The notes under the pieces are model-generated. The model made no database searches. It saw only the letters and a program-made list of their open reading frames with translations, and was not told where the DNA came from. DNA of 64,000 nucleotides from Corynebacterium glyciniphilum AJ 3170 (lineage in GTDB: Bacteria > Actinomycetota > Actinomycetes > Mycobacteriales > Mycobacteriaceae), in assembly GCF_000626675.1 (NCBI RefSeq), contig NZ_CP006842.1:2976001-3040000 (forward strand), written 5' to 3'. The translations under genes and the position numbers were made by a program. Within the stretch, counting starts at the first letter, position 1. The number at the start of each line of letters is the position of its first letter. Shown piece after piece: positions 1 through 8,370 of this stretch.

Positions 1-783
1 GCCGATGATGAAGATGACGAGGCAGATGACGGCAAAGTAGATCACTGAGCCGGCCTGACCCCACGGTGCGTTGGCCACATCGTTGAGGTTGACCGCACCT
101 CCGATGTTCTTGAACGGCATGTACTGCGGGACCCATTCCTTGACCCTCGGGAACATCCCCGGGATCTCTTCGAGAACCAGCACCCAGAGCAACAGGACAG
201 CCATCGCACCGGCTGTCTTCCGCAACAGGTACCCGATACCGATCGCCAGAGCGACTGCACCGAGCGAGTAGATCACCATGCGCAGCATCACTGTCCAAGC
301 ATCGTCGGCTGACAGTGAGATATTGGAGAGCACTGCCTCATCGTCGATCTGGAGTCCGGCAACCCACTTTGTCACCAACACACTGAGCACCGCGGAGATC
401 AACGTGACGATCGCCGCGATGACACCGTAAACGATGAACTTGGCCACCGGCAGCTGCCAGCGTTTCGGTACCGCCAGGACACTCGACTTCGCGGTGTTGT
501 TACCGTACTCACCGGTGACCAGCAACGCGCTCTGGATCAGGATGATCATCACACCGAAGACCTGCAGCCCCATCAAGGCACCCGCAACATCGAGTGCGCC
601 CGCGTTGATCGCGGCGGTCTCCAGGTCCCCGTCGTCGACAAACATCTGGTAACTGGTGGCATTCGCCCATCCCATGAACGCGCCGAAGGCAACGGAGAAC
701 ACGACGATGAGAGCCGAGGTCCAGTAGACCGCCTTGGTGGTCCGGATCTTGATCCACTCGGCGTTGATAGCGTGTGCGAGCAT
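1..783 (-). CDS. ABC-2 type transporter permease (partial, C-terminus off the window)
   Basis: The frame is open from the ATG at 783 down to base 1 without a stop, giving 261 codons of an incomplete protein. It begins MLAHAINAEWIKIRTTKAVYW, then has a first membrane helix, a soluble loop with several acidic residues, and at least four further hydrophobic helices. This is the layout of ABC-2 permeases that work with a separate ATPase. Its start codon overlaps the stop of the upstream ATPase gene (TAATG), so the two are translationally coupled. The substrate cannot be read from sequence; such pairs often export drugs, peptides or lipids. Confidence 0.85.
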   Translation of the reverse strand, partial: MLAHAINAEWIKIRTTKAVYWTSALIVVFSVAFGAFMGWANATSYQMFVDDGDLETAAINAGALDVAGALMGLQVFGVMIILIQSALLVTGEYGNNTAKSSVLAVPKRWQLPVAKFIVYGVIAAIVTLISAVLSVLVTKWVAGLQIDDEAVLSNISLSADDAWTVMLRMVIYSLGAVALAIGIGYLLRKTAGAMAVLLLWVLVLEEIPGMFPRVKEWVPQYMPFKNIGGAVNLNDVANAPWGQAGSVIYFAVICLVIFIIG

Positions 784-1796
784 TACTTCTCCCCCTCGGT
801 GGTCGGCTGGGCGTCGTTCGGAGCATCGGCCTGCTGGTTCGGCAGACCACCCAGGTCGGACATGTCGCCCAGGTCCCCACCAAGATTCGCGTGGTAGTCC
901 ACGGCGTGCCCGGTCATGCGCATGAAGGCGTCCTCCAACGAGGCCCTCCGTTCACTGAGCTCCCGCAGCAGTAGTCCGTAGGTGTAGGCGATACCGCCGA
1001 CCTCGTCTGGTTCGGTGTCCTCCATGACGAGGATGTCGCGCCCATCATCATCGGTGCTCTGGCTGAAGCTCACGGACTGTTCCGTCAGCGCATTCTTCAT
1101 CTCCTCGAGATGATCCGTGCGCACCACCGTCGTCGCGGTGGAGGCATTCTTGATGAAGTCATGCGTCGACGTGTTCGCAACGAGACGTCCACGGCCGATG
1201 ACCACGAGGTGGTCGGCGGTCATCGCCATTTCGCTGAGCAGGTGTGAGCTGATCAACACCGTCCGCCCCTCGGTCGCGAGGTGACGGACGAAGTCACGCA
1301 CCCAGCGGATACCCTCCGGGTCCAGGCCGTTGACCGGCTCGTCCAGGATCAGGACCTCCGGGTCCCCCAGCAACGCGACCGCCAGGCCGAGGCGCTGCCC
1401 CATACCGAGAGAGAAGTTGCCGGCCTTCTTACCAGCGACATCACTGAGCCCGACGAGATCCAGGACCTCATCGACCCGTTTACGGGGGATGCCGTTTGCT
1501 GCGGCCAGCCACTTCAGGTGATTCGCCGCGGTGCGGTTGGGGTGGACCCACTTCGCATCGAGCAGAGTACCGACCTTGTGCAGTGGTTTGGTGTACTGGT
1601 CGTAGCGTTTACCGTCAATCGTGGCGGTGCCGGCCGACGCGCGGTCGAGTCCGACGATCATGCGCATGGTCGTGGACTTACCTGCACCATTCGGCCCGAG
1701 GAATCCTGTGACGATTCCCGGCTGAACCGAAAAGTTCAGGTCGTCCACAACGGTCGCGGAACCGTACCGCTTGGTCAAGGATTCGACTTCAATCAT
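783..1796 (-). CDS. ABC transporter ATP-binding protein
   Basis: A 337-residue ATPase starting MIEVESLTKRYG. Walker A is GPNGAGKST, the signature region is SLGMGQRLGLA, and Walker B is VLILDEPVNGLDP, followed by the switch His in SSHLL. The C-terminal 100 residues form the extra domain common in DrrA/CcmA-like ATPases of ABC-2 exporters. The frame extends 14 codons further upstream, but the ATG at 1796 is where family homology begins and has GGGG close by. It is the first gene of a two-gene operon with the permease and is transcribed divergently from glnX across a 73-bp gap that holds a 16-bp palindrome. Confidence 0.93.
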   Translation of the reverse strand: MIEVESLTKRYGSATVVDDLNFSVQPGIVTGFLGPNGAGKSTTMRMIVGLDRASAGTATIDGKRYDQYTKPLHKVGTLLDAKWVHPNRTAANHLKWLAAANGIPRKRVDEVLDLVGLSDVAGKKAGNFSLGMGQRLGLAVALLGDPEVLILDEPVNGLDPEGIRWVRDFVRHLATEGRTVLISSHLLSEMAMTADHLVVIGRGRLVANTSTHDFIKNASTATTVVRTDHLEEMKNALTEQSVSFSQSTDDDGRDILVMEDTEPDEVGGIAYTYGLLLRELSERRASLEDAFMRMTGHAVDYHANLGGDLGDMSDLGGLPNQQADAPNDAQPTTEGEK

Positions 1797-1854
1797 TCCC
1801 CTATGGTGCCATACACCCCTCAGCCAGGGCACTGCCACTTCTTGCCTCGACGAA

Positions 1855-1870
1855 TGTAGGATGTCCTACA
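1855..1870. promoter_or_regulatory. 16-bp palindrome in the divergent ABC/glnX promoter region
   Basis: TGTAGGA and TCCTACA are perfect 7-bp inverted arms separated by TG. The palindrome sits directly on the proposed glnX start and about 60 bp upstream of the divergent ABC ATPase gene. This is the usual place for a dimeric repressor site that controls one or both genes. The cognate regulator is not evident; no regulator gene lies beside it in this window. Confidence 0.5.
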
Positions 1871-3333
1871 TGCCCGTGCCGACACGAGATCCAAGTGACG
1901 GGGCCGCCGATCCGGCCTCGACCGGCACATTCACGACCCTCGATACGGACCCCTCGGCAACCACCGACTCCCCGATCGGCCCCGGGGGGCGCCGCCAGGA
2001 TACCGACCGGTGGATGGACGACGCCCCCACCGACGGCCCCGGATCGCGGCGACTGAGTGTCTTCACCCCGGCACTCGAAATCCCCCGCAGGTTCCGACGG
2101 TTCGTCTCCACCACACCGGGCCTGCTCACCGTCGTATCGGTGATCCTGGTCCTGGCCATCCTCGCTGCCGGTGGCGCCATGGCCGCACAGTCCTCCAAGC
2201 AGCAGGGGGACCTCAACACGCTGGTCAACCGGACCGAGCCGGTGTCCTTTGCCGCGCAGGAACTGTACAACTCACTGTCGGTGGCGGACTCCGTGGCCAC
2301 CACAGGATTTGTCGAAGACGCAGCCGGCGGTGCCGACACGGACTCGTCCTACCGGGAGGCTGTCGACATCGCGTCCCGCGCGATCATCCGGGCCGCCAAC
2401 GGCATCGACGATCCGTCCACCCGCGAAATGGCACTCATCCTGGAGATTCAGGAGAAGCTGCCGATGTACACCAGTCTGATCACCGAGGCCGGGGTGAACA
2501 ACCGGCAGGGGCATCCGGTCGGTGCGGCGTATGTGACGCAGGCCAGCACGATGATGCAGGACGAGATCCTCCCCGCGGCTGGGGAGCTGTACTCCAACAC
2601 CAGTTCCGAGGTCGGTGAGCAGCAACTCGCCCTGACCAAACCCGGCTGGTTCGCCCTGTCCGGACTGGTGGCCGCGGTCGTACTGCTGGTCATCGCGCAG
2701 TTCTGGCTGGCCGCCCACACCAACCGCCGTATCAACGGCGGGTACGCCACCGCCACGGTCCTGATGACCGTGGCGCTGCTGTGGGCCAGTGGGTCAGCAC
2801 TGACCACCTGGACTGACGGCACCCGCGGTCTCGACGGGACCGCCCAGCCGTTGGAGACGCTGACCTCGCTGCGCATCAACGTGCAGCAGACACGCACCAC
2901 CGAGGCTCTCAGTCTCGTGGAACGCGAGTACTCCGATGACACCCAGAACGACTTCTCCGACCAGGTGACCCGCATCGACAGTGAGCTTGAGACGCTCCGT
3001 TCCACCGTGGGCGACCGCGGAGTGCTGGATGACGCCCGGGAGAACCTGCGTGCCTGGGACAACGCCCACGCCGAGATGCTCGCCTACGTCCAGCAGGGTA
3101 ACTACTCCGCGGCAATTGGTGCCACGATCGGCGAATCGGACCTGCATCCGTACCAGAAGCTGGATGAGAACCTGCGCTCCCTCATCGACGACACCCGCGA
3201 ACAACTCCGGACCTACCTCGCGGACTCCCGGGTGTCGGCGCAACAGGTCTCAGCTCTGGTGATTCTGCTCGGTGTCATCTCGGCCCTGTGCATCGTCTAC
3301 GGAACCCGCCCACGGCTCCAGGAGTACCTGTGA
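1870..3333 (+). CDS. glnX: GlnX, four-helix membrane protein of the GlnH-GlnX-PknG signalling system
   Basis: A 487-residue protein if started at the ATG at 1870 (490 from the ATG at 1861; longer starts overlap the divergent gene). About 75 hydrophilic N-terminal residues precede the first membrane helix (LLTVVSVILVLAILAAGG). An extracytoplasmic helical domain of about 150 residues follows, then two adjacent helices, a second helical domain, and a last helix close to the C-terminus. In actinobacteria GlnX is thought to pass amino-acid binding by GlnH across the membrane to PknG. The identification rests on gene order with glnH and pknG and on this four-helix topology. The stop overlaps the glnH start (GTGA). 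Confidence 0.85.
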   Translation: MPVPTRDPSDGAADPASTGTFTTLDTDPSATTDSPIGPGGRRQDTDRWMDDAPTDGPGSRRLSVFTPALEIPRRFRRFVSTTPGLLTVVSVILVLAILAAGGAMAAQSSKQQGDLNTLVNRTEPVSFAAQELYNSLSVADSVATTGFVEDAAGGADTDSSYREAVDIASRAIIRAANGIDDPSTREMALILEIQEKLPMYTSLITEAGVNNRQGHPVGAAYVTQASTMMQDEILPAAGELYSNTSSEVGEQQLALTKPGWFALSGLVAAVVLLVIAQFWLAAHTNRRINGGYATATVLMTVALLWASGSALTTWTDGTRGLDGTAQPLETLTSLRINVQQTRTTEALSLVEREYSDDTQNDFSDQVTRIDSELETLRSTVGDRGVLDDARENLRAWDNAHAEMLAYVQQGNYSAAIGATIGESDLHPYQKLDENLRSLIDDTREQLRTYLADSRVSAQQVSALVILLGVISALCIVYGTRPRLQEYL

Positions 3334-4442
3334 ATACCCGCACACGCATCGTCACCCCTGTCGCCGCCGCCGTCGTGGCGACCGTCAGCGCCATGGCCCT
3401 GGCGTCCTGTGTCTCCAACGAACAGAGTCTGCAGCAGTGGCCGGACGCGCCGAACCCAACCCTCGCGCTGCCGAACGGGTCGAAACTGTCCGACAACGTC
3501 GACGACCTCACATCCCAGACCACGAGCGACACCATGGCCGGGGCACGCGAAGCCTACGGATCCCTGCGTCCCGACACCGACCCACGGACCGGTCAGGAAG
3601 TCTCCCCGGCGCGGCGTGTCCCGGCCATCGTCGAACGAGGCCGTCTGGTGGTGGGAGTCGCACAATCCCTCAACCAGCTGGGCTTCCGGGACCCGGTCAC
3701 CGGCGAGCTCGCCGGATTCGAGATCGACCTGGCACGGGAGATCGCCCGCGACATCTTCGGCGACCCCAACCGCATCGAGTACCGCTACGTCGAAGGCAAT
3801 GATCTCGAGGACGTCCTCTCCGTGGGCACGGTTGACCTGGTCATCCGCACCTTCACCATCACCAGGCCACGGCAGGAACAGGTCGAGTTCTCGGTCCCCT
3901 ATCTCACGACCTACCCGCGCATCCTGGCCATGCGGGACTCCGGTATCACCGGGGAGGATGACCTCGCTGACAAGACGGTCTGCGTCACCCACGACTCCAC
4001 CAACCTTCAGGAGCTCCGCGATGAAGTCCCCCACCAGGATATTCTCGCCACCCAGACCTGGTCGGACTGTCTGATGGCGATCCAGCGCCGGCAGGCTGAC
4101 GCCATCTACTCGGACTCCGCGATCCTCTCGGGGCTCCAGGCACAGGATCCCTACACCGAGATCATCGGTGACAGCACCGACGGGACCGACTACGGTGTCG
4201 CCGCCGCTCTCCCCGAAGACCGTGACACAGCCGGACTCGTCCGCCAGGTCAACTCGACCATGGACCGCATCCGCACCGACGGAACCTGGGACGACATCTA
4301 CGACACCTGGCTGGAAGGCTACCTCGGGGCCGCCAGCCAACCCCCCGCCGAGTACCGGTCCGCCGCGGACAACCGCGAACTCACCGCCCTCCGCGAACGC
4401 TCGGGGGACAGCGGGAACACTGAGAGGGAGGAGGAACAGTGA
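3330..4442 (+). CDS. glnH: GlnH, glutamate/aspartate-type substrate-binding lipoprotein
   Basis: A 370-residue lipoprotein read from the GTG that overlaps the glnX stop. The signal peptide runs to a lipobox ending LASC (Cys27). A linker of about 75 residues precedes a periplasmic-binding-protein fold of the polar amino-acid family, recognisable by RGRLVVGVAQSLNQLGFRD, the GFEIDLAREIA segment and the VDLVIRTFTITRPRQEQVEFS region. In mycobacteria and corynebacteria this protein senses aspartate/glutamate for PknG signalling rather than feeding an ABC permease, and indeed no permease lies next to it. The 3' end overlaps pknG by 4 bp. Confidence 0.93.
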   Translation: MNTRTRIVTPVAAAVVATVSAMALASCVSNEQSLQQWPDAPNPTLALPNGSKLSDNVDDLTSQTTSDTMAGAREAYGSLRPDTDPRTGQEVSPARRVPAIVERGRLVVGVAQSLNQLGFRDPVTGELAGFEIDLAREIARDIFGDPNRIEYRYVEGNDLEDVLSVGTVDLVIRTFTITRPRQEQVEFSVPYLTTYPRILAMRDSGITGEDDLADKTVCVTHDSTNLQELRDEVPHQDILATQTWSDCLMAIQRRQADAIYSDSAILSGLQAQDPYTEIIGDSTDGTDYGVAAALPEDRDTAGLVRQVNSTMDRIRTDGTWDDIYDTWLEGYLGAASQPPAEYRSAADNRELTALRERSGDSGNTEREEEQ

Positions 4443-6967
4443 CGAACCCCAACGAGCACGGCCGAGAGATCGACTCAGCGGACGCTGACCGTCAGCACGG
4501 TACGAGCGATACCGGTCAGGCGACCGAAGCCACCTTCTTCGACCCCTTCGCCGACGACGATGCCGACAGCGGCACAGACAGTTCTGCGAGCCCTGCCAGC
4601 TCTGATGTCGACGACGGCGACGATGAGGACACCGGCGGCCAGTCGACACAGGCCACGCCCTTCGATCCCTTCGCCGACGACAGTGACGGGAACGAGACCC
4701 ACGACGACACCGCGGTCACTGGTCCGGCAACCGATCCCGGCGGCACGCAGGGGGTAGGCGACACAGAACGGCAGCCCACCATCGACTCCGGTGAACGGAG
4801 TCGGCGTGAAGCTCTGTCGACCTTCCGTCGGCGACGCGGCACGTCCCGCGCCGGCGCGGAGGTCGCCGGTGGCATGGTTCGACTTCCCTTCATCCCTCCC
4901 ACCAATCCGCAGGACGCGGTCATCAGCGACGATGCCATCGAGAAGGCCGTCGCCGAGGGCACGGAGCGGCCCGTCCTGCAACCGGGCGACATGGTCGCCG
5001 CCCAGTACGAGGTGCTCGGGCCGATCGCCCACGGTGGGCTGGGATGGATCTACCTCGCCGTCGACCACAACGTGTCAGACCGCTGGGTCGTCCTCAAAGG
5101 CATGATGGCCACCACCACCGCCCATGAACGGGCTGTCGCCGAATCAGAACGCGCCTTCCTCGCCGACATCACCCACCCCGGGATCGTGAAGATCTTCAAC
5201 TTCATCGATGACCCACGCAGCCCCGGTGGTTTCATCATCATGGAGTACGTCGGTGGCCCGTCGCTGCGTCACCGGCGACGCCGCCAACCGGGCAACACCC
5301 TGCCCATCGACATCGCTATCGGCTACATACTCGAGGTTCTCCCTGCGCTGGACTACCTGCACTCCCGCGGTGTGGTCTACAACGACCTCAAACCAGACAA
5401 CATCATCATCACCGAAGACCAGGTCAAGCTCATCGACCTGGGTGCGGTCTCCGGCATCGGTGCTTTCGGCCACATCTTCGGTACCCGTGGTTTCCAGGCT
5501 CCGGAGATCGCACGCACCGGGCCGACGATCGCCAGCGACATTTACACCGTCGGCCGCACGCTGGCCAGTCTCATCGTGAAGCTACCCGTCACCGACGGAG
5601 TCTACGATCGCGGACTGCCGACCCCCAACGACGAACCGCTGTTCCGCAAGTACCTGTCGCTCTACCGGCTCCTGCTGCGCGCCACCGACGAAAACCCCGA
5701 ACGCCGTTTCAGCTCGGCGGGAGCGATGGCCAACCAGATCATCGGTGTCCTCCGTGAGGTCCTGGCCATCCGCGACGGTCGGCAGTACCCGCACCTCGAC
5801 ACCCGTTTCACTGCCCAACGATCCACCTTCGGGACCAAACACCTGCTCTTCCGCACAGACCAGCTCATCGACGGCATCGAACGGTCCGTGGAGACCACCG
5901 CCCCCGAAGTGGTCGCTGCACTGCCCACCCCACTGACGGACCCGAACGATCCCGGAGCGTCCCTGCTGTCCGCGGCAAGTCTCACCGAACCCAGTGAGGT
6001 CCTCGACACTCTGAAGGCAGCGCTGAAACAGCCGGACATGTCGTCGTCCACCGAGATCCCGCTGACCATCGTCCGTGCGCAACTCGACCTTGGCATGACC
6101 ACCGAAGCCGTCCTGACGCTGCGAGGCATGGATGACCGGTTGCAGCGCGACTGGCGCCACCAGTGGCTGTCCGGCGTGTCCAACCTGCTGACCAGTGACT
6201 TTGTCGCAGCTCAGGCGTGTTTCAACGAAGTGCTCAACACCCTGCCCGGTGAGCCGGCCCCGAAGCTGGCCCTGGCGGCGACCGACGAACTGATGCTGCA
6301 ACACCAGGGGATGAACACGACCCGACTGCTGGACTCCACTGTGCAGAAGGCGGCCCTGGCACTGACCTACACCCAGGGCGCACAGCAGTCCCCCGACTAC
6401 AGCGAGGTCCCCGGGTGGACGCACCTGTCCCAGGACCCTGTCGCGCTGCGTTTCCACACGATCCGCCTCTACGGGCTGGTCTGGGCGACGAACGCCTCAA
6501 CGGTGTCCGCAGCCTTCGGGCTGGCCCGCCAACTGCATGCCGAAGGGCTGGTGGATGCCGCTGTCGCCGCACTGGACCGTCTGCCGCAGTCCTCCCGGCA
6601 CCATCGGATGGCGCGCCTGACGACAGTCCTGATGCTCATCACCGAACAGTCCTCGCTCAACGAGGCGCGTCTCCGGCGCGCGGCGCGTCGCCTGGAGATT
6701 CTGCCCACCAACGAGCCCAGGATCCCCCAGGTCAGACTGGCGGTGCTCGCAGCAGCGCTGGAATGGTTGCGCGCGGAGCAGGAGAAGACCGACGGTCCCG
6801 TCCGTGTGGCCAAGGCACCGTTGTTCGACGTGGAGTTCACCGAGCGAGGCCTGCGTGCCGGCATCGAACAGGGCCTGCGCGATATCGCCCGCCAGTCCCC
6901 CTTCGCCCGCCACCGTTTCCGGCTGGTGGACATGGCCAACCGGATCCGGCCCCGGACCTGGTTCTGA
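4439..6967 (+). CDS. pknG: PknG, cytoplasmic Ser/Thr protein kinase
   Basis: An 842-residue kinase read from a GTG inside the glnH stop (GTGA). In corynebacteria PknG phosphorylates OdhI and so releases 2-oxoglutarate dehydrogenase. The first 180 residues are acidic and disordered and carry two copies of an FDPFADD motif (near residues 35 and 77). No Cys-x-x-Cys pairs are present, so the rubredoxin domain of mycobacterial PknG is missing. The kinase domain has a G-loop AHGGLGWIYLA (about 197), the lysine in VVLKGM, a non-RD catalytic loop VVYNDLKPDN (about 312) and DLG in place of DFG (LIDLGAVSG). The C-terminal 400 residues are helical and TPR-like. Confidence 0.97.
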   Translation: MTNPNEHGREIDSADADRQHGTSDTGQATEATFFDPFADDDADSGTDSSASPASSDVDDGDDEDTGGQSTQATPFDPFADDSDGNETHDDTAVTGPATDPGGTQGVGDTERQPTIDSGERSRREALSTFRRRRGTSRAGAEVAGGMVRLPFIPPTNPQDAVISDDAIEKAVAEGTERPVLQPGDMVAAQYEVLGPIAHGGLGWIYLAVDHNVSDRWVVLKGMMATTTAHERAVAESERAFLADITHPGIVKIFNFIDDPRSPGGFIIMEYVGGPSLRHRRRRQPGNTLPIDIAIGYILEVLPALDYLHSRGVVYNDLKPDNIIITEDQVKLIDLGAVSGIGAFGHIFGTRGFQAPEIARTGPTIASDIYTVGRTLASLIVKLPVTDGVYDRGLPTPNDEPLFRKYLSLYRLLLRATDENPERRFSSAGAMANQIIGVLREVLAIRDGRQYPHLDTRFTAQRSTFGTKHLLFRTDQLIDGIERSVETTAPEVVAALPTPLTDPNDPGASLLSAASLTEPSEVLDTLKAALKQPDMSSSTEIPLTIVRAQLDLGMTTEAVLTLRGMDDRLQRDWRHQWLSGVSNLLTSDFVAAQACFNEVLNTLPGEPAPKLALAATDELMLQHQGMNTTRLLDSTVQKAALALTYTQGAQQSPDYSEVPGWTHLSQDPVALRFHTIRLYGLVWATNASTVSAAFGLARQLHAEGLVDAAVAALDRLPQSSRHHRMARLTTVLMLITEQSSLNEARLRRAARRLEILPTNEPRIPQVRLAVLAAALEWLRAEQEKTDGPVRVAKAPLFDVEFTERGLRAGIEQGLRDIARQSPFARHRFRLVDMANRIRPRTWF

Positions 6968-6982
6968 TCCGGTCGACCGGCT

Positions 6983-7070
6983 GTCACCGATTACGCCTAG
7001 GCTGCGGAACGCAGACAACAAAACACCAGGTCACCGTCCATCGTCTCGCCGAGGAGGCGTAATCGGTGAC
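6983..7070. repeat. Inverted-repeat element, left copy, flanking the nuclease gene
   Basis: The ends are perfect 16-bp inverted arms: GTCACCGATTACGCCT (6983-6998) and AGGCGTAATCGGTGAC (7055-7070). Inside is a small hairpin CTGCG-gaa-CGCAG (7002-7014). The same terminal 12-mer CCGATTACGCCT and the same inner CTGCGG/CGCAG stem recur at 8269-8347 on the other side of the nuclease gene. It could act as a terminator for pknG, but the shared ends make it look like a small repeated or mobile element. Confidence 0.75.
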
Positions 7071-7106
7071 GCGCACCCCACCTGTGCACGCGACACCGGG
7101 GGTCCG

Positions 7107-8204
7107 TCACCGTAGCCGACGCCGGGCCAGCATGATCCCGTCAGCGAGCGTGCGACGCAACAACTCCGGCTCCTTCAGGTGACCGTAGGTCAGCCGCAGT
7201 ACATGCCATCCCAGATTCGCCAGTTCAGCACCGATCCGCGAATCGGTGTCCCGCCTGTTCCGCGCAAGATGGTCGGCGCCGTCATACTGCAGAGCCAGCT
7301 TCCACTCTGCACATCCCAGGTCGACCCTCGCGGCGACCCGTCCCGTAACCCTCTCCCCCGTATGCACGGGATCCGAGGTCGTCCCGTCAGAGCACACGAC
7401 CAATTGAGGGATGAACCGGTCAGCCACTTCACTGCCGAACAGCCCGTATATCTGAAGACGCAGGAATGTCTCCATCGGTGACTCTCCACCACGATCGGCG
7501 AAGGACACCATCCTCCGCAGGTCACGCCGTGGGTACAGGCCGGCACACGCGTCCACTAGCAGCACCGGATCGATACTGAACAGCTGGCAGGCCGCGTCAA
7601 TGAACTGCACAGACCGCACCGTCACATCGTCCATCCCAGTGCCTGGCAGAACAGACCAGGAATGCTCGCCGGAGCGGAGGGACCGGAGGCAGTGGATGAT
7701 CGTCAGCACGGGTGACGTCACCTGCAGCCGGGGAAACTCCGGGTCAACATTGACGACCGACGGCAGGTCCGTCATCCAGCCCGCGCGACGATGCCGGGTG
7801 GTCTCTCCGGCATGCGCCGCGATTCTACGGTCGCCTCCGGAGAGAACACACGTGTCCGCGTCATCGCAGAAGTACGGCAGCCCCCAGACTGAGGCTGCGC
7901 TCCACGCGGCGCCGGTCCATCCGGGGTGGGCAAGGTGGGTCAGCCGGGCCCTGGTCAGTGCCTCCAGGTCATAGGCTATTCCCCTCGGATGCTCACGGGC
8001 ACCGAGTTTCACGACGCCAGCGTTTCGAACCGCCGCCGTCGGAATCCAGAAGCCACCGACGTCAGTGAAGGCATCGGCACGAACCCCGCGGGCGCGGCCA
8101 CAGTGATTCTCCAAGGTATCCGGACGGATTGTGCGGTGTACCCGCGTGGAAGCAGACCACTGACGGATAATGTCGCTGTCGAGCGCGTGCCCCTGATACC
8201 CCAT
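7107..8204 (-). CDS. Nuclease-like protein with C-terminal DUF559/Vsr-like domain (paralogue 1)
   Basis: 365 residues from the ATG at 8204, preceded by GGGGGAG. The N-terminal half resembles the AbiEi/transcriptional-regulator-like region seen in actinobacterial proteins with a Vsr-like nuclease C-terminus. The C-terminal half has SPMETFLRL, a D...EWK motif (DLGCAEWKLAL), and LQYDGADH followed by the D..R and GWHVLRLTYG segments typical of DUF559. The family usually has Glu before YDG or VDG; here it is Gln. The paralogue at 51689-52789 shares SPMET-LRL, HSWS, VQF-DA and YDG--H. The gene lies between pknG and ackA and is bracketed by two inverted-repeat elements. The function is unknown. Confidence 0.75.
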   Translation of the reverse strand: MGYQGHALDSDIIRQWSASTRVHRTIRPDTLENHCGRARGVRADAFTDVGGFWIPTAAVRNAGVVKLGAREHPRGIAYDLEALTRARLTHLAHPGWTGAAWSAASVWGLPYFCDDADTCVLSGGDRRIAAHAGETTRHRRAGWMTDLPSVVNVDPEFPRLQVTSPVLTIIHCLRSLRSGEHSWSVLPGTGMDDVTVRSVQFIDAACQLFSIDPVLLVDACAGLYPRRDLRRMVSFADRGGESPMETFLRLQIYGLFGSEVADRFIPQLVVCSDGTTSDPVHTGERVTGRVAARVDLGCAEWKLALQYDGADHLARNRRDTDSRIGAELANLGWHVLRLTYGHLKEPELLRRTLADGIMLARRRLR

Positions 8205-8268
8205 GAACTCCCCCGTCGTCCCCCGCGGATAACGGTGACGACTCTACAACCCCCACAGCGCGATGTCG

Positions 8269-8347
8269 CCGATTACGCCTCCTCGCAACATGGAGGAACG
8301 ACGACCTGCGGTTTTATCGCGCGCAACCGCAGACGAGGCGTAATCGG
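8269..8347. repeat. Inverted-repeat element, right copy, flanking the nuclease gene
   Basis: Terminal arms CCGATTACGCCTC (8269-8281) and GAGGCGTAATCGG (8335-8347) are perfect inverted repeats. An internal 8-bp stem CTGCGGTT/AACCGCAG lies at 8306-8313 and 8325-8332. The ends match those of the element at 6983-7070 while the interiors differ apart from the CTGCGG stem. It lies between the nuclease start (8204) and the 3' end of ackA (8371). The words CTGTCACCGA-TAC occur both at the outer edge of the left copy and at the ackA stop, which may mark an insertion boundary. Confidence 0.75.
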
Positions 8348-8370
8348 TGGCACTCGTCGGCTGTCACCGA

